In this document: piece after piece, positions 32,236 through 44,712 of the stretch | Layout: each line of letters begins with the position of its first letter | Position numbering within the stretch: position 1 is the first letter of the stretch | Assembly: GCA_032716605.1 (NCBI GenBank) | Contig: CM064480.1 | Location: 46,803,372-46,867,371 of the forward strand | Source: Paralithodes platypus | Lineage: Eukaryota; Arthropoda; Malacostraca; Decapoda; Lithodidae | Direction: 5' to 3' | Length of the DNA: 64,000 nt | Made by a program: the position numbers and the translations under genes | Notes under the pieces: generated by a model | Database searches by the model: none | The model's input: only the letters and a program-made list of their open reading frames with translations | Told to the model about the DNA's origin: nothing

Positions 32236-34430
32236 AAGTTGCAGTTGGGATGTGTGTACATGCTTAGATTGATATGCAGGATTCGAAGTTGCATAATAAA
32301 TCGTAGGCAGTGTCCACCATTCTTTAACTGCCTACGTGGTGCGATGCATAAGGTGTTGATTTTCGGTGTGAGCATCCTGGATTCGAATCCACGGACTGCC
32401 ACATGTGTTTGTAAATTTCATTAATCGATTTTAGGAGTATAGTTGGTTGTTGGAAGGAACATAATAATTGATATTGGTTCAGGGGTAATTTATCGAGAGG
32501 ACTTCCCTAGTGGTTAAGGCCCCATTAATTGCTCTTTCCATTCACATATGCATAGCCTACGTGAGTTGCAGTTGGGATGTGTGTACATGCTTAGATTGAT
32601 ATGCAGGATTCGAAGTTGCATAATAAATCGTAGGCAGTGCCCACCATTCTTTAACTGCCTACGTGGTGCGATGCATAAGGTGTTGATTTTCGGTGTGAGC
32701 ATCCTGGATTCGAATCCACGGACTGCCACATGTGTTTGTAAATTTCATTAATCGATTTTAGGAGTATAGTTGGTTGTTGGAAGGAACATAATAATTGATA
32801 TTGGTTCAGGGGTAATTTATCGAGAGGACTTCCCTAGTGGTTAAGGCCCCATTAATTGCTCTTTCCATTCACATATGCATAGCCTACGTGAGTTGCAGTT
32901 GGGATGTGTGTACATGCTTAGATTGATATGCAGGATTCGAAGTTGCATAATAAATCGTAGGCAGTGTCCACCATTCTTTAACTGCCTACGTGGTGCGATG
33001 CATAAGGTGTTGATTTTCGGTGTGAGCATCCTGGATTCGAATCCACGGACTGCCACATGTGTTTGTAAATTTCATTAATCGATTTTAGGAGTATAGTTGG
33101 TTGTTGGAAGGAACATAATAATTGATATTGGTTCAGGGGTAATTTATCGAGAGGACTTCCCTAGTGGTTAAGGCCCCATTAATTGCTCTTTCCATTCACA
33201 TATGCATAGCCTACGTGAGTTGCAGTTGGGATGTGTGTACATGCTTAGATTGATATGCAGGATTCGAAGTTGCATAATAAATCGTAGGCAGTGTCCACCA
33301 TTCTTTAACTGCCTACGTGGTGCGATGCATAAGGTGTTGATTTTCGGTGTGAGCATCCTGGATTCGAATCCACGGACTGCCACATGTGTTTGTAAATTTC
33401 ATTAATCGATTTTAGGAGTATAGTTGGTTGTTGGAAGGAACATAATAATTGATATTGGTTCAGGGGTAATTTATCGAGAGGACTTCCCTAGTGGTTAAGG
33501 CCCCATTAATTGCTCTTTCCATTCACATATGCATAGCCTACGTGAGTTGCAGTTGGGATGTGTGTACATGCTTAGATTGATATGCAGGATTCGAAGTTGC
33601 ATAATAAATCGTAGGCAGTGTCCACCATTCTTTAACTGCCTACGTGGTGCGATGCATAAGGTGTTGATTTTCGGTGTGAGCATCCTGGATTCGAATCCAC
33701 GGACTGCCACATGTGTTTGTAAATTTCATTAATCGATTTTAGGAGTATAGTTGGTTGTTGGAAGGAACATAATAATTGATATTGGTTCAGGGGTAATTTA
33801 TCGAGAGGACTTCCCTAGTGGTTAAGGCCCCATTAATTGCTTTTTCCATTCACATATGCATAGCCTACGTGAGTTGCAGTTGGGATGTGTGTACATGCTT
33901 AGATTGATATGCAGGATTCGAAGTTGCATAATAAATCGTAGGCAGTGTCCACCATTCTTTAACTGCCTACGTGGTGCGATGCATAAGGTGTTGATTTTCG
34001 GTGTGAGCATCCTGGATTCGAATCCACGGACTGCCACATGTGTTTGTAAATTTCATTAATCGATTTTAGGAGTATAGTTGGTTGTTGGAAGGAACATAAT
34101 AATTGATATTGGTTCAGGGGTAATTTATCGAGAGGACTTCCCTAGTGGTTAAGGCCCCATTAATTGCTCTTTCCATTCACATATGCATAGCCTACGTGAG
34201 TTGCAGTTGGGATGTGTGTACATGCTTAGATTGATATGCAGGATTCGAAGTTGCATAATAAATCGTAGGCAGTGTCCACCATTCTTTAACTGCCTACGTG
34301 GTGCGATGCATAAGGTGTTGATTTTCGGTGTGAGCATCCTGGATTCGAATCCACGGACTGCCACATGTGTTTGTAAATTTCATTAATCGATTTTAGGAGT
34401 ATAGTTGGTTGTTGGAAGGAACATAATAAT
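32236..34430. repeat. 327-bp tRNA-like satellite array, about 6.7 units
   Basis: Units repeat at exactly 327 bp (for example GCATAGCCTACGTGAGTTGC at 32,549, 32,876, 33,203, 33,530, 33,857 and 34,184), with one or two substitutions in all. The first unit lacks its left ~90 bp and the last ends at GGAACATAATAAT. Each unit has an A-box-like CTAGTGGTTAAGGC, a hairpin (CGTAGGCAGT ... ACTGCCTACG), a second A-box-like TGGTGCGATGCATAAGG and a B-box-like GGATTCGAATCC about 30 bases on. It interrupts the reverse transcriptase of LINE-C. The 60-70 codon frames on both strands follow the repeat and are not genes. Confidence 0.95.
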
Positions 34431-35071
34431 ATAAACTAGCTAATTTAGAATTAGAAAATTCAGACTGCGAAAAAGATCTAGGTGTGTTTGTTAGCAATTA
34501 TTTGAAGCCTAGAAAACAGTGTATAAGCGTTTGTAATAAGGCAAACAGGATTCTCGGGTTCATCTCTACGAGTGTGAGTAACAGAACTGCTGATGTTATC
34601 ATAAAACTTTACTTGTCATTAGTGAGACCCCATATGGATTATGCTGTCCAATTTTGGTGTCCTTATTACAGAATGGACATAGATTCATTGGAGAGAGTTC
34701 AGCGTAGAATGACAAAAATGATCCATAATATTAGAAATCTTCCGTATGAAGAAAGGTTGAAGAAATTAGGTTTACATTCGTTAGAGAGACGCAGAGTTAT
34801 AGGGGATATGATAGAGGTGTTCAAGTGGGTTAGTGGGATTAACAAAGGGGACATGACAAATGTACTAAAGCTCAGTGATAGCGAAATAACTCGTACCAAT
34901 GGTTTCAAATTAGATAAATTTCGTTTCAGAAAAGATATAGGCAAATATTGGTTTGGTAACAGAGTTGTAGATGGGTGGAGTGGACTACCAAGTGATATAG
35001 TGGGATTAAAAACGGTAGGGAGCTTTAAGATAAAATTGGATAAACATATGGAGGAGAAGGGTTGGGTGTGA
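34431..35071 (+). pseudogene. LINE-C C-terminal region after the array
   Basis: The frame resumes with LANLELENSDCEKDLGVFVS (the block after the thumb), KANRILGFI, LYLSLVRPHMDYAVQFWCPY and ERVQRRMTK. It ends DKFRFRKDIGKYWFGNRVVDGWSGLPSDIV...KLDKHMEEKG and a stop at 35,069. This order is the normal C-terminal half of CR1/L2-type ORF2 proteins, so the array is an insertion, not a gene boundary. Confidence 0.88.
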
Positions 35072-35283
35072 AGGGGGATCAGCCGGGTTGGGCCAATCAG
35101 CGCTCTGCAGACCCCCGTAATCCTGCGTTAATCTCTAACCGTTTTGGTAAGATGATCCTCAGGGTATTAGAGTGTTGAGCCTATAATTGGGCTTTGTAAT
35201 TGGAGTTGTGTGGGACAGGGATCTGCCTTGCTTAGGCCAATCGGCTTTCTGCAGACTCCCATTTTCTTATGGTCTTATGTTCT
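35072..35283 (+). other. LINE-C 3' untranslated region and tail
   Basis: Two diverged copies of a ~45-bp motif (GGCCAATCAGCGCTCTGCAG and GGCCAATCGGCTTTCTGCAG) are followed by CTTATGGTCTTATGTTCT, a CR1-like terminal repeat rather than poly-A. Confidence 0.65.
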
Positions 35284-38160
35284 AAATATCGACGATATTC
35301 TTGTTTGTAATGTGTTCAATTTTGTATTCAAGTCGCTATCCAAATTCCATCCCCCTCGCACAACGAAACGTGTGTGATGAAGTTGAAAATTGTATTGATA
35401 TATATATACAGATTGATAATGAATAGTGCACTCATAAGTATATCACGAAGTTGACGATATTAATTTTAACTTAATACATTTTCCTTTTCTCTAGTAGAAA
35501 TATTGATATGAAAATAACATATAATTGTTAACATTCACAACTAATGTTATTTTGTAAACTTGCACTAAATTAAATTATGCCGTTTGGGTTAGAGCTAGGT
35601 TACTGTAGGGACTCTTAATAGACAAATATTTTTATGCAAGCAAATTGTTGCATAAATTTAATCTTTTTAAGGTTAGCTATTGTGATTCTTCTTACTATTT
35701 ATTTCAATAATTTTAATCAAGCATTTTTTACTGGAAGTTTCTCGTATAACCTCTGCTTAATGTTCGTCTGTATCTATTGATTGCTTATCTACTTGTATTG
35801 TTATTATTATTTGTTTTTAAATGTTCACGGTTCTTGTTAAAAGTGTACTCTTTATTCATGTCTGTTGTTGCTTATTCATATTTTACAATTATTCTACTTT
35901 ATTTTATTATATCTACTCACTTTTGATAGTATCCATTGCTTGCCTTTGTGATTTCCTTATTTTATTAATAGTACAAATGTTGTAATGTAGGTTATTCGTA
36001 GGGTAGCAGTTTGTAGGGGTTATGACGTGTTCATGCTATGCTCAGATACCTACCCGATATGGACTATCGTTTGTGAGTGCTGCATGCGATTTGTATTATT
36101 GTTAATATCTTGTCATATTGCACATTTGTGTGTATAATTAATTAATTAGTATGGTTCAACATATGCAGTATTATCATCTTATAATAAAACTCCTTTGAAT
36201 ATAATATTTTCACTTAGATTGTACTTTCTTTATTCACACAGAATTTACAAGAACGTCCTGTACTTCCCAAATTTACTAATTCCTTGAATATAAAGAGAGG
36301 ATGTTAATATAAATATGTGCGACTAATTCGGCTGGGAAACAAATGCTCTTACTCATATAGTGATGTACAGTTGGGGAACTAAAAAACGAGGCAGAGGTTT
36401 ATGGTGGTACCTGGCAACACGTGTTAGTAAACAGTGTAGTAAAGCATTCTTTATGAATGAACTAGAGGTGTTGCCTGCTTTATGTAAGGAGAAAGTTGAT
36501 TGATTGGCAAGTTGTCAGTTGTCTTGTTTGTGAAAAGTGTCTATATCTCTTATTTGTGTAACAATACATACCAAATGTGCCTTCTTATTACAATAATACA
36601 TTGTGATACAGTTGATACGAACAAAAATATTATTTAACACCTATGAATAACTTGATGTAATTAAATGACACGAGCTATGTGGGCAGCACGGCTTCTACAG
36701 GGTGAGAGATCAAAGAAACTGCACGGAAATGGTAGATATACAATTTCAGACATTGCATATATTTGTTATAATAATATATTTACAGTTAATAAAATGCTGA
36801 TTTATGCTGATAGTGTAAAAAGTAGATTGTGTGTTAAATGTAAAACATGACAACATTTTGGAGAATTCATAAAGGATCGGTTTGCGCAACTGTAGAATGC
36901 GTCCGAAACACACTGAAATTACCCCCCCCCCCCCCTCTCTCTCTCTCTCACACACACACAAACAACCAACACCCAGGCTCCTCTTCACTTGCACAATGTG
37001 ACTTGTCTTCATAAGCATATATAGTCTGCAAATTCAAGATGCAAGGGATTTGGGTGTAGGACTAATATTGTTAAACAAGAAGCCTTGCATGCAATTACAT
37101 TCTTGGTATCTCGGGCCAAGCAACCCAAGCCCTTCCAAACCCTCCTTAATTTTCTTTCGATCACGTCGTCAACCCCCTCACCCACCAGCTACAGAAGATT
37201 ATACCCATCGGTAATAATCATATATCTGCGGCTATCGACGGAGACAACAGAGTCTCCTATCTTTTTGTTTATCAGGGCTCTGACTAGCGATTACTGCATA
37301 TAGATCAACAGAGCTCTAATAGGCATGTCAACTCTTTTGTTATTTCAAGTTGATCACGTTATAAAGTCTTTAATTCATACATACTCTTTCTTACCCCTAG
37401 TCTTTTAACACACACACTCACATTCATCAGGTCACCCTCTCTCTCTCTCTCTCTCTCTCACTCTACATTTCTCATATAGCAGTATGATAAAAATAAATAT
37501 ATAAATGTGGTATCCTCAATAATTATGGATTTGCCACCCTCCACAATGTGCCCATAAGCTTAGTCATGGTGGTATGCAGTCTAGATTGATAACCATGATG
37601 ACCGATAATGGTAAGGGTGACACTTGAGACACTGTTTATTAACCCCTTCAATTAAGTAATGCCTTATATTTTGTATATTTTTCCGTTACATCCATAGTGT
37701 CTGATTCACTTTTAGCATGGCTTTCTTCAAGTCGCAAGATTAATAACAGTGAGTCTGTTTGTTAACCCTTTCATTCCTCAAGAATCTTTCAAATCAATAT
37801 AGAATCATATGGAGGTAGTAAGAAAATAATGAAACAGGTGTTATCTGCCTGAATAGATTCAAAGAAATAACTAAAATTACTTCCATAACATACCACATTT
37901 AATACTGTGATTTAAAATAGTATGCACTATATTCTATATACAACACAGTACTGTATGTACAGCAAGTTGCATTACGTGTTGTCAGGTTGTACAGAACATC
38001 TTATGCTCTTACTTACTGATTGACCAAGCACAAATATATTATTTTCATAATTCCACTAGTAATTTATTTTTATATTAGTTAACTACGAACGAACACAAAT
38101 TGAATGTTTACTTATATAGCCTAATAATCGAACTTGAGCCAATGTTTCGGGCCTAATTTC
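35284..38160. other. AT-rich non-coding DNA with microsatellites
   Basis: Simple repeats only: (C)n(TC)n(AC)n at 36,924-36,960 and (TC)n at 37,435-37,459. The short ORFs at 36,665 and 37,085 match nothing known. Confidence 0.5.
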
Positions 38161-38475
38161 TACTGCTACACCACTACCTTTCAAAACCCTAAGCATCCCT
38201 TATGATGCACTTAGACCGAGGGCAACTGGGTAAAGGATTGTATTTAGTTCTTCTAACAAGCAAGTTCCATGTCAGGTTAAATCTCAAACATATACAGTAG
38301 AGAGGACATACCTTTTTATACATAGCCTGTCGGCTTACTAAGCCGTTGCTTATAGTATGTCTGCACACAGTGTTCTGATTATATGCTTGTGAGAAGAAAA
38401 CAAAATGACACACCTGCATGTAAATGCCCTCGGCCTAAGCTAAACATACAAATCATTAGCTTTAAGGGAAGTTTA
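38161..38475. mobile_element. Foldback MITE with central CGGCTTACTAAGCCG palindrome
   Basis: The left arm (CCTAAGCATCCCTT...CCGAGGGC...TTCTTCTAACAAGC) and the complement of the right arm (CCCTTAAAGC...GGCCGAGGGC...TTCTTCTCACAAGC) align imperfectly around the palindrome at 38,329-38,345. A related half copy lies at 40,998-41,163. Confidence 0.65.
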
Positions 38476-38629
38476 TTTTCCGTAATGCCATAGCAAACAC
38501 ATTGCTGCAAAGTCTCTGTATTTTTATTTCCTAATCAAACTAGGAATGGTTCACCAAGTGACATCATAATTATACCGTACACACATTAGGTTCTCAGTCG
38601 ATATATATGTTACTTACTCAACATATAAG
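38476..38629. other. Short AT-rich spacer
   Basis: No feature seen. Confidence 0.4.
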
Positions 38630-38825
38630 CCGGCGTGTATTAGGGGTAGCGTGCATGATTCGCACGTGGGAGGACCCGGGATCGATCCCTGCTGTGTAAA
38701 AGGATTATGGTCACACACATGGCCTCCTAACTCCTGTCTGCAATGGTGGACATCAGAGGTGCCGTATACTAATGTTGCATGTAAATGTTTGCACCTGATC
38801 AGCATGACCGATGTGATTACACAAA
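38630..38825 (+). repeat. tRNA-derived SINE, copy 1
   Basis: GGGGTAGCGTGCATG (A-box region, 38,643), an anticodon-like arm around TGATTCGCA and GGGATCGATCCC (B-box, 38,678-38,689) form a tRNA-like head. The body GGCCTCCTAACTCCTGTCTG...GGTGGACATCAGAGGTG...GATCAGCATGACCGATG also occurs reversed at 40,180-40,375. Confidence 0.75.
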
Positions 38826-40179
38826 TATGGTTTGAGAGGTTAAGTAATTTCACAACAATGGTTTTTGAATGGCCTCAATGAGCCACTTTGCCACCTTCGT
38901 TTTATATTTCAACCACATGTGTTGGACAATATGTCTGCCTAGTGTGAAGATCTTTGTCGGGAAACATATTTTCCATTACCCACTTGCCACACCCATTTTA
39001 TAAACCATTCCATATCATCCTGAGCTGGAGATGGTAACGAGCTACTAACACCTTGGACACCTTAATGTGAACCTCTTATGGTAATATACCTTTAATAGTT
39101 TTGCCTCAAAAGGTGGCATACAACGTTCCATAGGGTATACCTACAATATTAACATGTCAGTTTCAGCTCGGTATCTCAAATTCGTATAAGTGATGTATGG
39201 AAAAAGGTAAAATGTCTATGTTATGGTAAATGACAACTGGACAGCATAGGCCTATTTATTGATTTGGCAATACAATATATAATTTCAATATGAATACAGC
39301 ATGCATCACAATATTATAATGCACTGCTTAACTATTTGTAAACTCTCTCTCTCTCTCTCTCTGAAGAAGGCTATGTATCCTGTGTGCTTGGATCGCCAGG
39401 CATACCAACATAAATTAATTTATTGAATAGTTTTGTAATTCTTGTTTTTAGTATTTCCAAGTTCCCAAATATTTATTATTAGCCCTTATGTTTAGGGCAA
39501 GTTAATCAGAAATCATTGTATTGGTATTATAACTGAAAAGTTAAGGTCATTACTGTTCCCGGAATCTTATTGGCAGCCCTTAAGAGCTATGTTTGTGCAT
39601 TTTGCTGCAGTGGAGAAGCTGACGTTAAAGGGGTCTTTATAAAGAAACATTCAGATCTCAACCTAGTGTCATAGAGCAATAGAGGCTAAAATCGTCTCTG
39701 AATATGCAGTGGGGGAGGAGGAGGGTGGGATAGGGGGATGTAAGTGAGTAGTTTGCCAGGGGAAACAGGAATGTCGACTTTATGTTACCATCAATAGAGA
39801 GGAATATGGTATGAAATAAGATAACAGTTACCAGTTGCTTTAAATTCTGTAAAATCAGTAGAATATAATTGACTTTATATTAACCTTAATATAGAGACAA
39901 TAAGCCATTGTCTTATCTATAAAATCTGACATAATTAGCTTCACGTCCTTTATAGATATTAAATAGTTAGGGGTTGGGTGGGAATGTGAACGATTGGTGA
40001 GGGTAAGGGGATACTAGAGATCTAGAGCTGAAGAATTAGAAGATATGACGAAAGTTAGAGATGAAAGAAATAATATAGTGGGTTCTCCGCTGTTGCTATT
40101 ATGTAACATAATCACTTGCTCCTGTGGTATTCAATGTATTGTTGGAGTGGCTGTGTTGTGTGGAAGTAGTCTGTGACCG
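38826..40179. other. Non-coding DNA
   Basis: A (CT)n tract at 39,343-39,362 and a G-rich run at 39,705-39,740 are the only patterns. No gene or known repeat. Confidence 0.5.
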
Positions 40180-40375
40180 GTGTGATGAGATCGGTCATGT
40201 TGATCAGGTCCTAACATTTACATAAAAAATAGGTCTAAGACACCTCTGATGTCCACCAGACTAGGGTTGGGAGGCCATGGGTGTTGAAATATACTGTGTA
40301 TACAGAGAGGACTAATCCCAGGTCCTCCCGATTTCGAATGACGCACGTTACATCTGTGGCACACATAATATGCTG
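40180..40375 (-). repeat. tRNA-derived SINE, copy 2
   Basis: The complement gives ...AACGTGCGTCATTCGAAATCG (decayed head), GGAGGACCTGGGATTAGTCC, GGCCTCCCAACCCTAGTCTG, GTGGACATCAGAGGTGTC and GATCAACATGACCGAT. This matches the copy at 38,630 with many substitutions, so it is the older or more decayed insertion. Confidence 0.7.
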
Positions 40376-40997
40376 GACAAGTAACATATATTATACAGTA
40401 TAGCGACTGTGAAACTAATGTGTGTGTTATGATGTTGACACTTGGTGAACCATTCATTGTCCGATTCGGAAGAAATATAGCTACTTTACAGAAATATGTT
40501 GTTATCTAATAAGTTGTCTATCGGTTATGGGTCTTATTTGTTAATATGTAAATGGAATTCTGACGAAATTACATAATAAAAAAAACCCGAACCCGTCTGG
40601 CTTTAATAGACTGCTTTAAATCCTGTATATATCCGTTTTTCTTTCGATCATAGAACACAAGCCGACGTTGTTATTTATGTATTGTATTGTGTTCTAGGTA
40701 ATTTCCTTTTTGACGATATCTAATACACAATGGTTTCAGGTCACTATATTAAGTTATTATTATTCAAAGTTTATGGATTATTAAACATTATTCATAAATT
40801 TGTGATGACTTATTGCAAAGGATCAGAAAAACCGAATACAGTAACATTACGTCTATGTGTTCTCTACAGTATATGCCTGCGATCCAACTTGGTCCGAAGT
40901 GTAAACCGACAGGTTGATAAAGGAACTTTGTGTTCTCTTGATGTTTGGGATCAAACCTGGACCAATGGGAGTGTTTACCCTAGGTTTTGTTTTATAT
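40376..40997. other. Non-coding DNA
   Basis: AT-rich; parts of 40,850-40,900 weakly resemble the inverted sequence near 38,290, possibly more of the foldback MITE family. Confidence 0.35.
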
Positions 40998-41163
40998 TTA
41001 CTGCACCACCACCCTTCAAAACCTAAGCATCCCTTAAAGCATATTTGTTTTAACTTAGGCCGAGGGTATTTGGGTACAGGTGTGTCATATAATTCTTCTC
41101 GCAAGCATATATTAAGAAATATGTTTGCAGACAGATTATAATAAACGGCTTAGTAAGCCGACC
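40998..41163. mobile_element. Half copy of the foldback MITE
   Basis: CTGCACCACCACCCTTCAAAACC...GCCGAGGGTATTTGGG...TTCTTCTCGCAAGC...CGGCTTAGTAAGCCGAC matches one arm and the centre of the MITE at 38,161-38,475. It stops where LINE-A begins, so LINE-A probably inserted into the palindrome. Confidence 0.6.
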
Positions 41164-41679
41164 CCCGCCGTTAGGGAGCCACCTTGTCGCGGTGGCGGGG
41201 CTTGAAGCTTGGCCGGTGGTCTCTGTTCCTGGGAGAGGCCACAGACCTTCTTAGGATTGGGGCCCCGCCGACCTCGTGGGCTAAGACCTCCCTCCTCGTT
41301 GGTTTACAGAAGCCTACGAGGTACCTCTTTTCTGTCTTTTTTTTTTCCCCCCCCTCTACCTTTGTCTTTTTCTTTACTTCCCCTTCTTCTATCTTTGCCG
41401 ACTGGACTATTCTTTATGCTTTGGTGGAGGGTGGATGTGGACGGTGTTCCCTTCCACCCATAGAACTGTAGTTCTACGTGCCCGCACAAGGGGAAACTTT
41501 TATCGTCAAATCTCGCCCTCTGTGCTGGACCCGAAACTGATGAGTTGACCGTCCAATAAGCGCAGGGGGTCGGGGTGTATATCCGGGTTAGACTCCTAGG
41601 GCATGTACCTTGTCCTCTAATTTGTGGCTCCGTGGTGGGTGTGGAGCTTCTCCCGGACGAACCATGCTACCTTCGTATT

Positions 41680-43138
41680 ATGGAGCCTTCTTCTGGATCT
41701 TCGATCACTGGCGCTGGCGATGATATGGCTGATGTGTTTGTCTCTCCTTCCTTGCCCGTCCTCTCCTCGGATGGTGGTAGCTCTTTGTCTACCGCTATAC
41801 CGGATCCTTTACCGACCCCTGCGCTGTCTCTGACCATCCATATGTCCTCTGCTCCACATACAGTTCCGAGCCTAGTCGTGTCAAGTTCTCTTTGCGCGTC
41901 TACGTTCGCTTCCTCCCAAGCCGCTCCCTCAGTTCCTGCCTCTTTGACCTCTTCTGTGTCCCACTCCGTTCTGCCTGATCAGCCCTCTTCCGTTCGACTG
42001 TTCGCTCTCTCCTCTGCTTCCTCTTCCAATCTTCTTCCCTCGTCCTCATTCCCTTCCTCGGTTTCTTCCCCGTCCTCTCGTATAGTCACTTACGAACAAT
42101 TTCTCCCACCCTTTCCACATTCTTCTTCTTCTCCTTCTCCTCCCGTTACTTCCGCTCCTCGCCCTCGTTCTTCTGTTCTCCCTATATCCTCTCTCTTTGC
42201 CCCTGCTGACTTTGTTAAGTTCTTCTCAGTCCCCGCCTCAGCTCCTCTTGCCGGAGATGACCTGTTCCACCTGCGTCTCCTTCAACAGGTGGGCAGGGAT
42301 GTCACCTTCCACTCCCGCCATGATGACTCCCGTCTAGTTACGGTCCAGAACGAACATCAGGCTGCTGCTATGTCGACAATTGTAAACTTCTCCGGAACTT
42401 GCATCCCAGCCCTTAACCCGTACAGCCCCAGCGACGCGCCTGACGCATCGGCGATGTATGTAACGCACAGCCCCAGAGACGCACCTGGCGCGTCACCCTA
42501 ATTGCGCCGACCGTAACCTCAGGTGTAGCCACTCAAGAGGGCTCAGATTTGTATGGGAACTGTGTACGTATCCCACGCAACCGTGCCGATGGTTGAAAAC
42601 TCTCAATGTCCACGTGCGTGCGCGTGAGCGCGCAATAACCCGTTTTTTTGGGGTAATTGCCTTAAATTTTTTACTCTTGTAAAATACGTTTTCGGGGGCT
42701 CTGCAGGATCATTCTTTAAGCTTTTTGAGCGGTTTTTCGTGGTTTTTCCTTCATTCCTAACCCATTCGCTATTGTTTCTAGAATAAAACCATTTTTTGAA
42801 AACAGGCCGGGTTCTGGTGAACAAATATTACAAAACTAGCCGGGGCTGGACGGGTTAAAGACCAATGGCTGAACTCTTGTACGGGTACCGTCCTGATCCC
42901 TCCTTCCATCCGTCTCGGTGGTCGGCAGTTCGCGGACTGCGCCGACCTTATTAAGAATATTGTTGTTGCTCAAGACCATGTCGTGGTTAGTCTGGTCTGC
43001 TACACCATCCCACCTCGCAACAATCGCCGCCATCCCGCCAATATCGCCAAAATCACGTTCGATGGTCCCTTCTCACGTTATTGTCGGTGGTACTTGCCTG
43101 ACCGTCACTGAGTCCCTACCACGTCCTCAGCAGTGTCG
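41680..43138 (+). pseudogene. LINE-A ORF1, first part
   Basis: The ATG at 41,680 (MEPSSGSSITGAG) starts a Ser/Pro/Thr-rich region of about 170 codons. A folded part follows (FVKFFSVPASAPLAGDDLFH, DVTFHSRHDDSRLVTV, then after the MITE DLIKNIVVAQDHVVVSLVCY and IPPRNNRRHPANIAKITFDG). This is the nucleic-acid-binding half of ORF1 in I/Jockey-like elements. The P2 MITE (42,413-42,858) interrupts it, yet the frame continues across one TTAA. A frameshift near 43,070 moves the frame before HVIVGGTCLTV, and Gypsy 2 cuts it at 43,138. Confidence 0.75.
42413..42858. mobile_element. TTAA MITE family P2, copy 1, inside LINE-A ORF1
   Basis: The ends are TTAACCCGTACAGCCCCAGC and GCCGGGGCTGGACGGGTTAA. TTAA flanks it at 42,413-42,416 and 42,855-42,858. 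GACGCGCCTGACGCATCGGC and related short repeats lie near the left end. A second copy is at 50,061-50,506. Confidence 0.85.
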
Positions 43139-44301
43139 TGTTACGACCGACACAACGAAATAAACAAGGGCACTTAATATTGGACTAGAAGATAGACTAT
43201 ATCTGCAACAACGGTACGCTAATTCCAAACCCTCGAACTATTAAGCCAGTGAACAAAACACTTAAACCCTCCAGAGTTAATCTACTGGATAACGGGGTAT
43301 CAATTAACTGGGTTTAGTGCACTTCTACAAAGGCTTTCCGGTGACGGCAAAGCCTACTCACAACAGGAGTATCTACGTTAATAAAATGCTCTCAAGTAAT
43401 AACAATGCTTAAATAAACTATAACAAGATTTAATAAAGGAGTATATGCTTACGTTAACTTTAGTGTGAGTCTGAACTCAACACTAAACTCTTCAATGCTC
43501 TATGAAAACACTGGAAGTCTAGTCCTACAGCAAACAGATATGGAATCTTCTGAAAACATCTGATGCTCTAAGATGCTCATCGAATATAGAACAGAAATAA
43601 TGCAGGGGCAGGACACCAAACCATGTATCTTAACCCTTCTTTAGCGGCCTATGCGGTTTATTTATGTGTACCGCCCAGCGGGGTGTTTTTAGCCAAAATA
43701 GGGCTGTTTACGTGATCATTTTCATGCCTAAATAAGACCCAGAACGTAAAACAAGTACCTATCCCTGAAAGGGCATAAACAGAGCTTTCGAATGACACCT
43801 TAACGATCCTTGTATGATGGATAGTTTTCTTGCAATAACCGTGCAACGCGAGTGCAAAAAGCAGGTAATTTGGTACTTTCGGTACATAATTGAGTATGTA
43901 GCGAGTGAGAGAGGGAGGAGGGAGCTGAGATTTGTGTCAGTAGGTTCGCCGCGGTGGTCTGGAGCAGTCATACGCTCGCTAGTCTCCTGCCACCACTTGT
44001 CTCTCTCTCTCAGCCACATTACGTGCTGAAATTGCCACTCGACCTATGTCGAGCGCCGCCACATAGTCCAGCTTTATTTAACTCGACTTAAGTGGTGAGC
44101 TGCTTTTTAAGGGTTAAACACACCAACAAGTAGGATACATATATATAAAACAAGGGAGTGCAACAACTCTGTGACAGCACTAATAATAGCCACTCAAAAA
44201 CAGTGTGGCTATTACAGTTCTACGATTATTATAGCCCATTTCACTGCCCTGGCGAGCGCTAGCGAGTACGAGCACATTCTGGCAAGCTGGCCAGCGTAAA
44301 A
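43139..44301 (-). repeat. Gypsy 2 3' LTR, internally deleted, with MITE
   Basis: It matches the 5' LTR from TGTTACGACCG to AAAAACAGT, then skips about 1.1 kb and resumes at TTCTACGATTATTATAGCCC. The inner end reads GCGTAAAA instead of GCGTAACA. It contains the P1 MITE at 43,630-44,117 and shows the empty TTAA site for the P2 MITE of the other LTR (43,174-43,177). Confidence 0.85.
43630..44117 (+). mobile_element. TTAA MITE family P1, copy 2, in the Gypsy 2 3' LTR
   Basis: TTAACCCTTCTTTAGCGGCC...GCTTTTTAAGGGTTAA, highly similar to the copy at 14,609. The other LTR has the intact target at 50,959-50,962 (GTATCTTAAATACACC). Confidence 0.9.
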
Positions 44302-44712
44302 CTCCACCCAAGATGTGGGACGTTTTAACGTCAGGTAAACGCCACATCTGACCAGACAGAATGCTCATCAACCCCGCCTCACCCAGCTACTCCACCAAGT
44401 TGTGAAACCAAGGCACAATCACAAACATAAAACACTTCATTATATAACAAAAATCTACACAACACTTCCCCAAAATAATAGTATCACTTAACAATATTAC
44501 GCTCAACGAGCAAGCTTCAACAAGCCTAGCCTACTAAGACAAAAACTCAGAATGTCTTAGATTCTTGCTGTAACATACTGCACTTATATACTATCAAAAA
44601 GAAAGCGTTTTTATGTGAGGTTTTTATATTTTTGTAATAGTGTTTTTGGCGGCTTTCCACTACAGGGGCAAGCCTAATTTTTCTCCACTCAACCCAACAC
44701 ACCTCTGGTGAT

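Larger units (their letters stand above)
29510..35283 (+). mobile_element. LINE-C copy 1: CR1-like non-LTR retrotransposon with nested repeats
   Basis: The block that is duplicated at 61,728 starts at a (GA)n tract (29,510-29,548). It carries a reversed RTE-tailed repeat (29,772-30,405), then endonuclease, reverse transcriptase (split by a 327-bp satellite array, 32,236-34,430), the C-terminal region and a 3' UTR ending CTTATGGTCTTATGTTCT. The tail, the FADDTK motif and the NRVVDGWSGLPSDIV C-terminus fit the CR1/L2 group. In-frame TGA codons and indels make it inactive. The true 5' end is uncertain. Confidence 0.85.

Noticed and set aside
32514..34386. Repeated 67- and 71-codon ORFs on both strands
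   Set aside because: They recur every 327 bp as part of the satellite unit and appear on both strands at once, so they are not coding.
32236..34430. A cluster of real tRNA genes or a CRISPR-like array
   Set aside because: The tRNA-like part does not form a proper acceptor or T-stem, and there are no variable spacers; the units are uniform 327-bp repeats in a eukaryotic genome.
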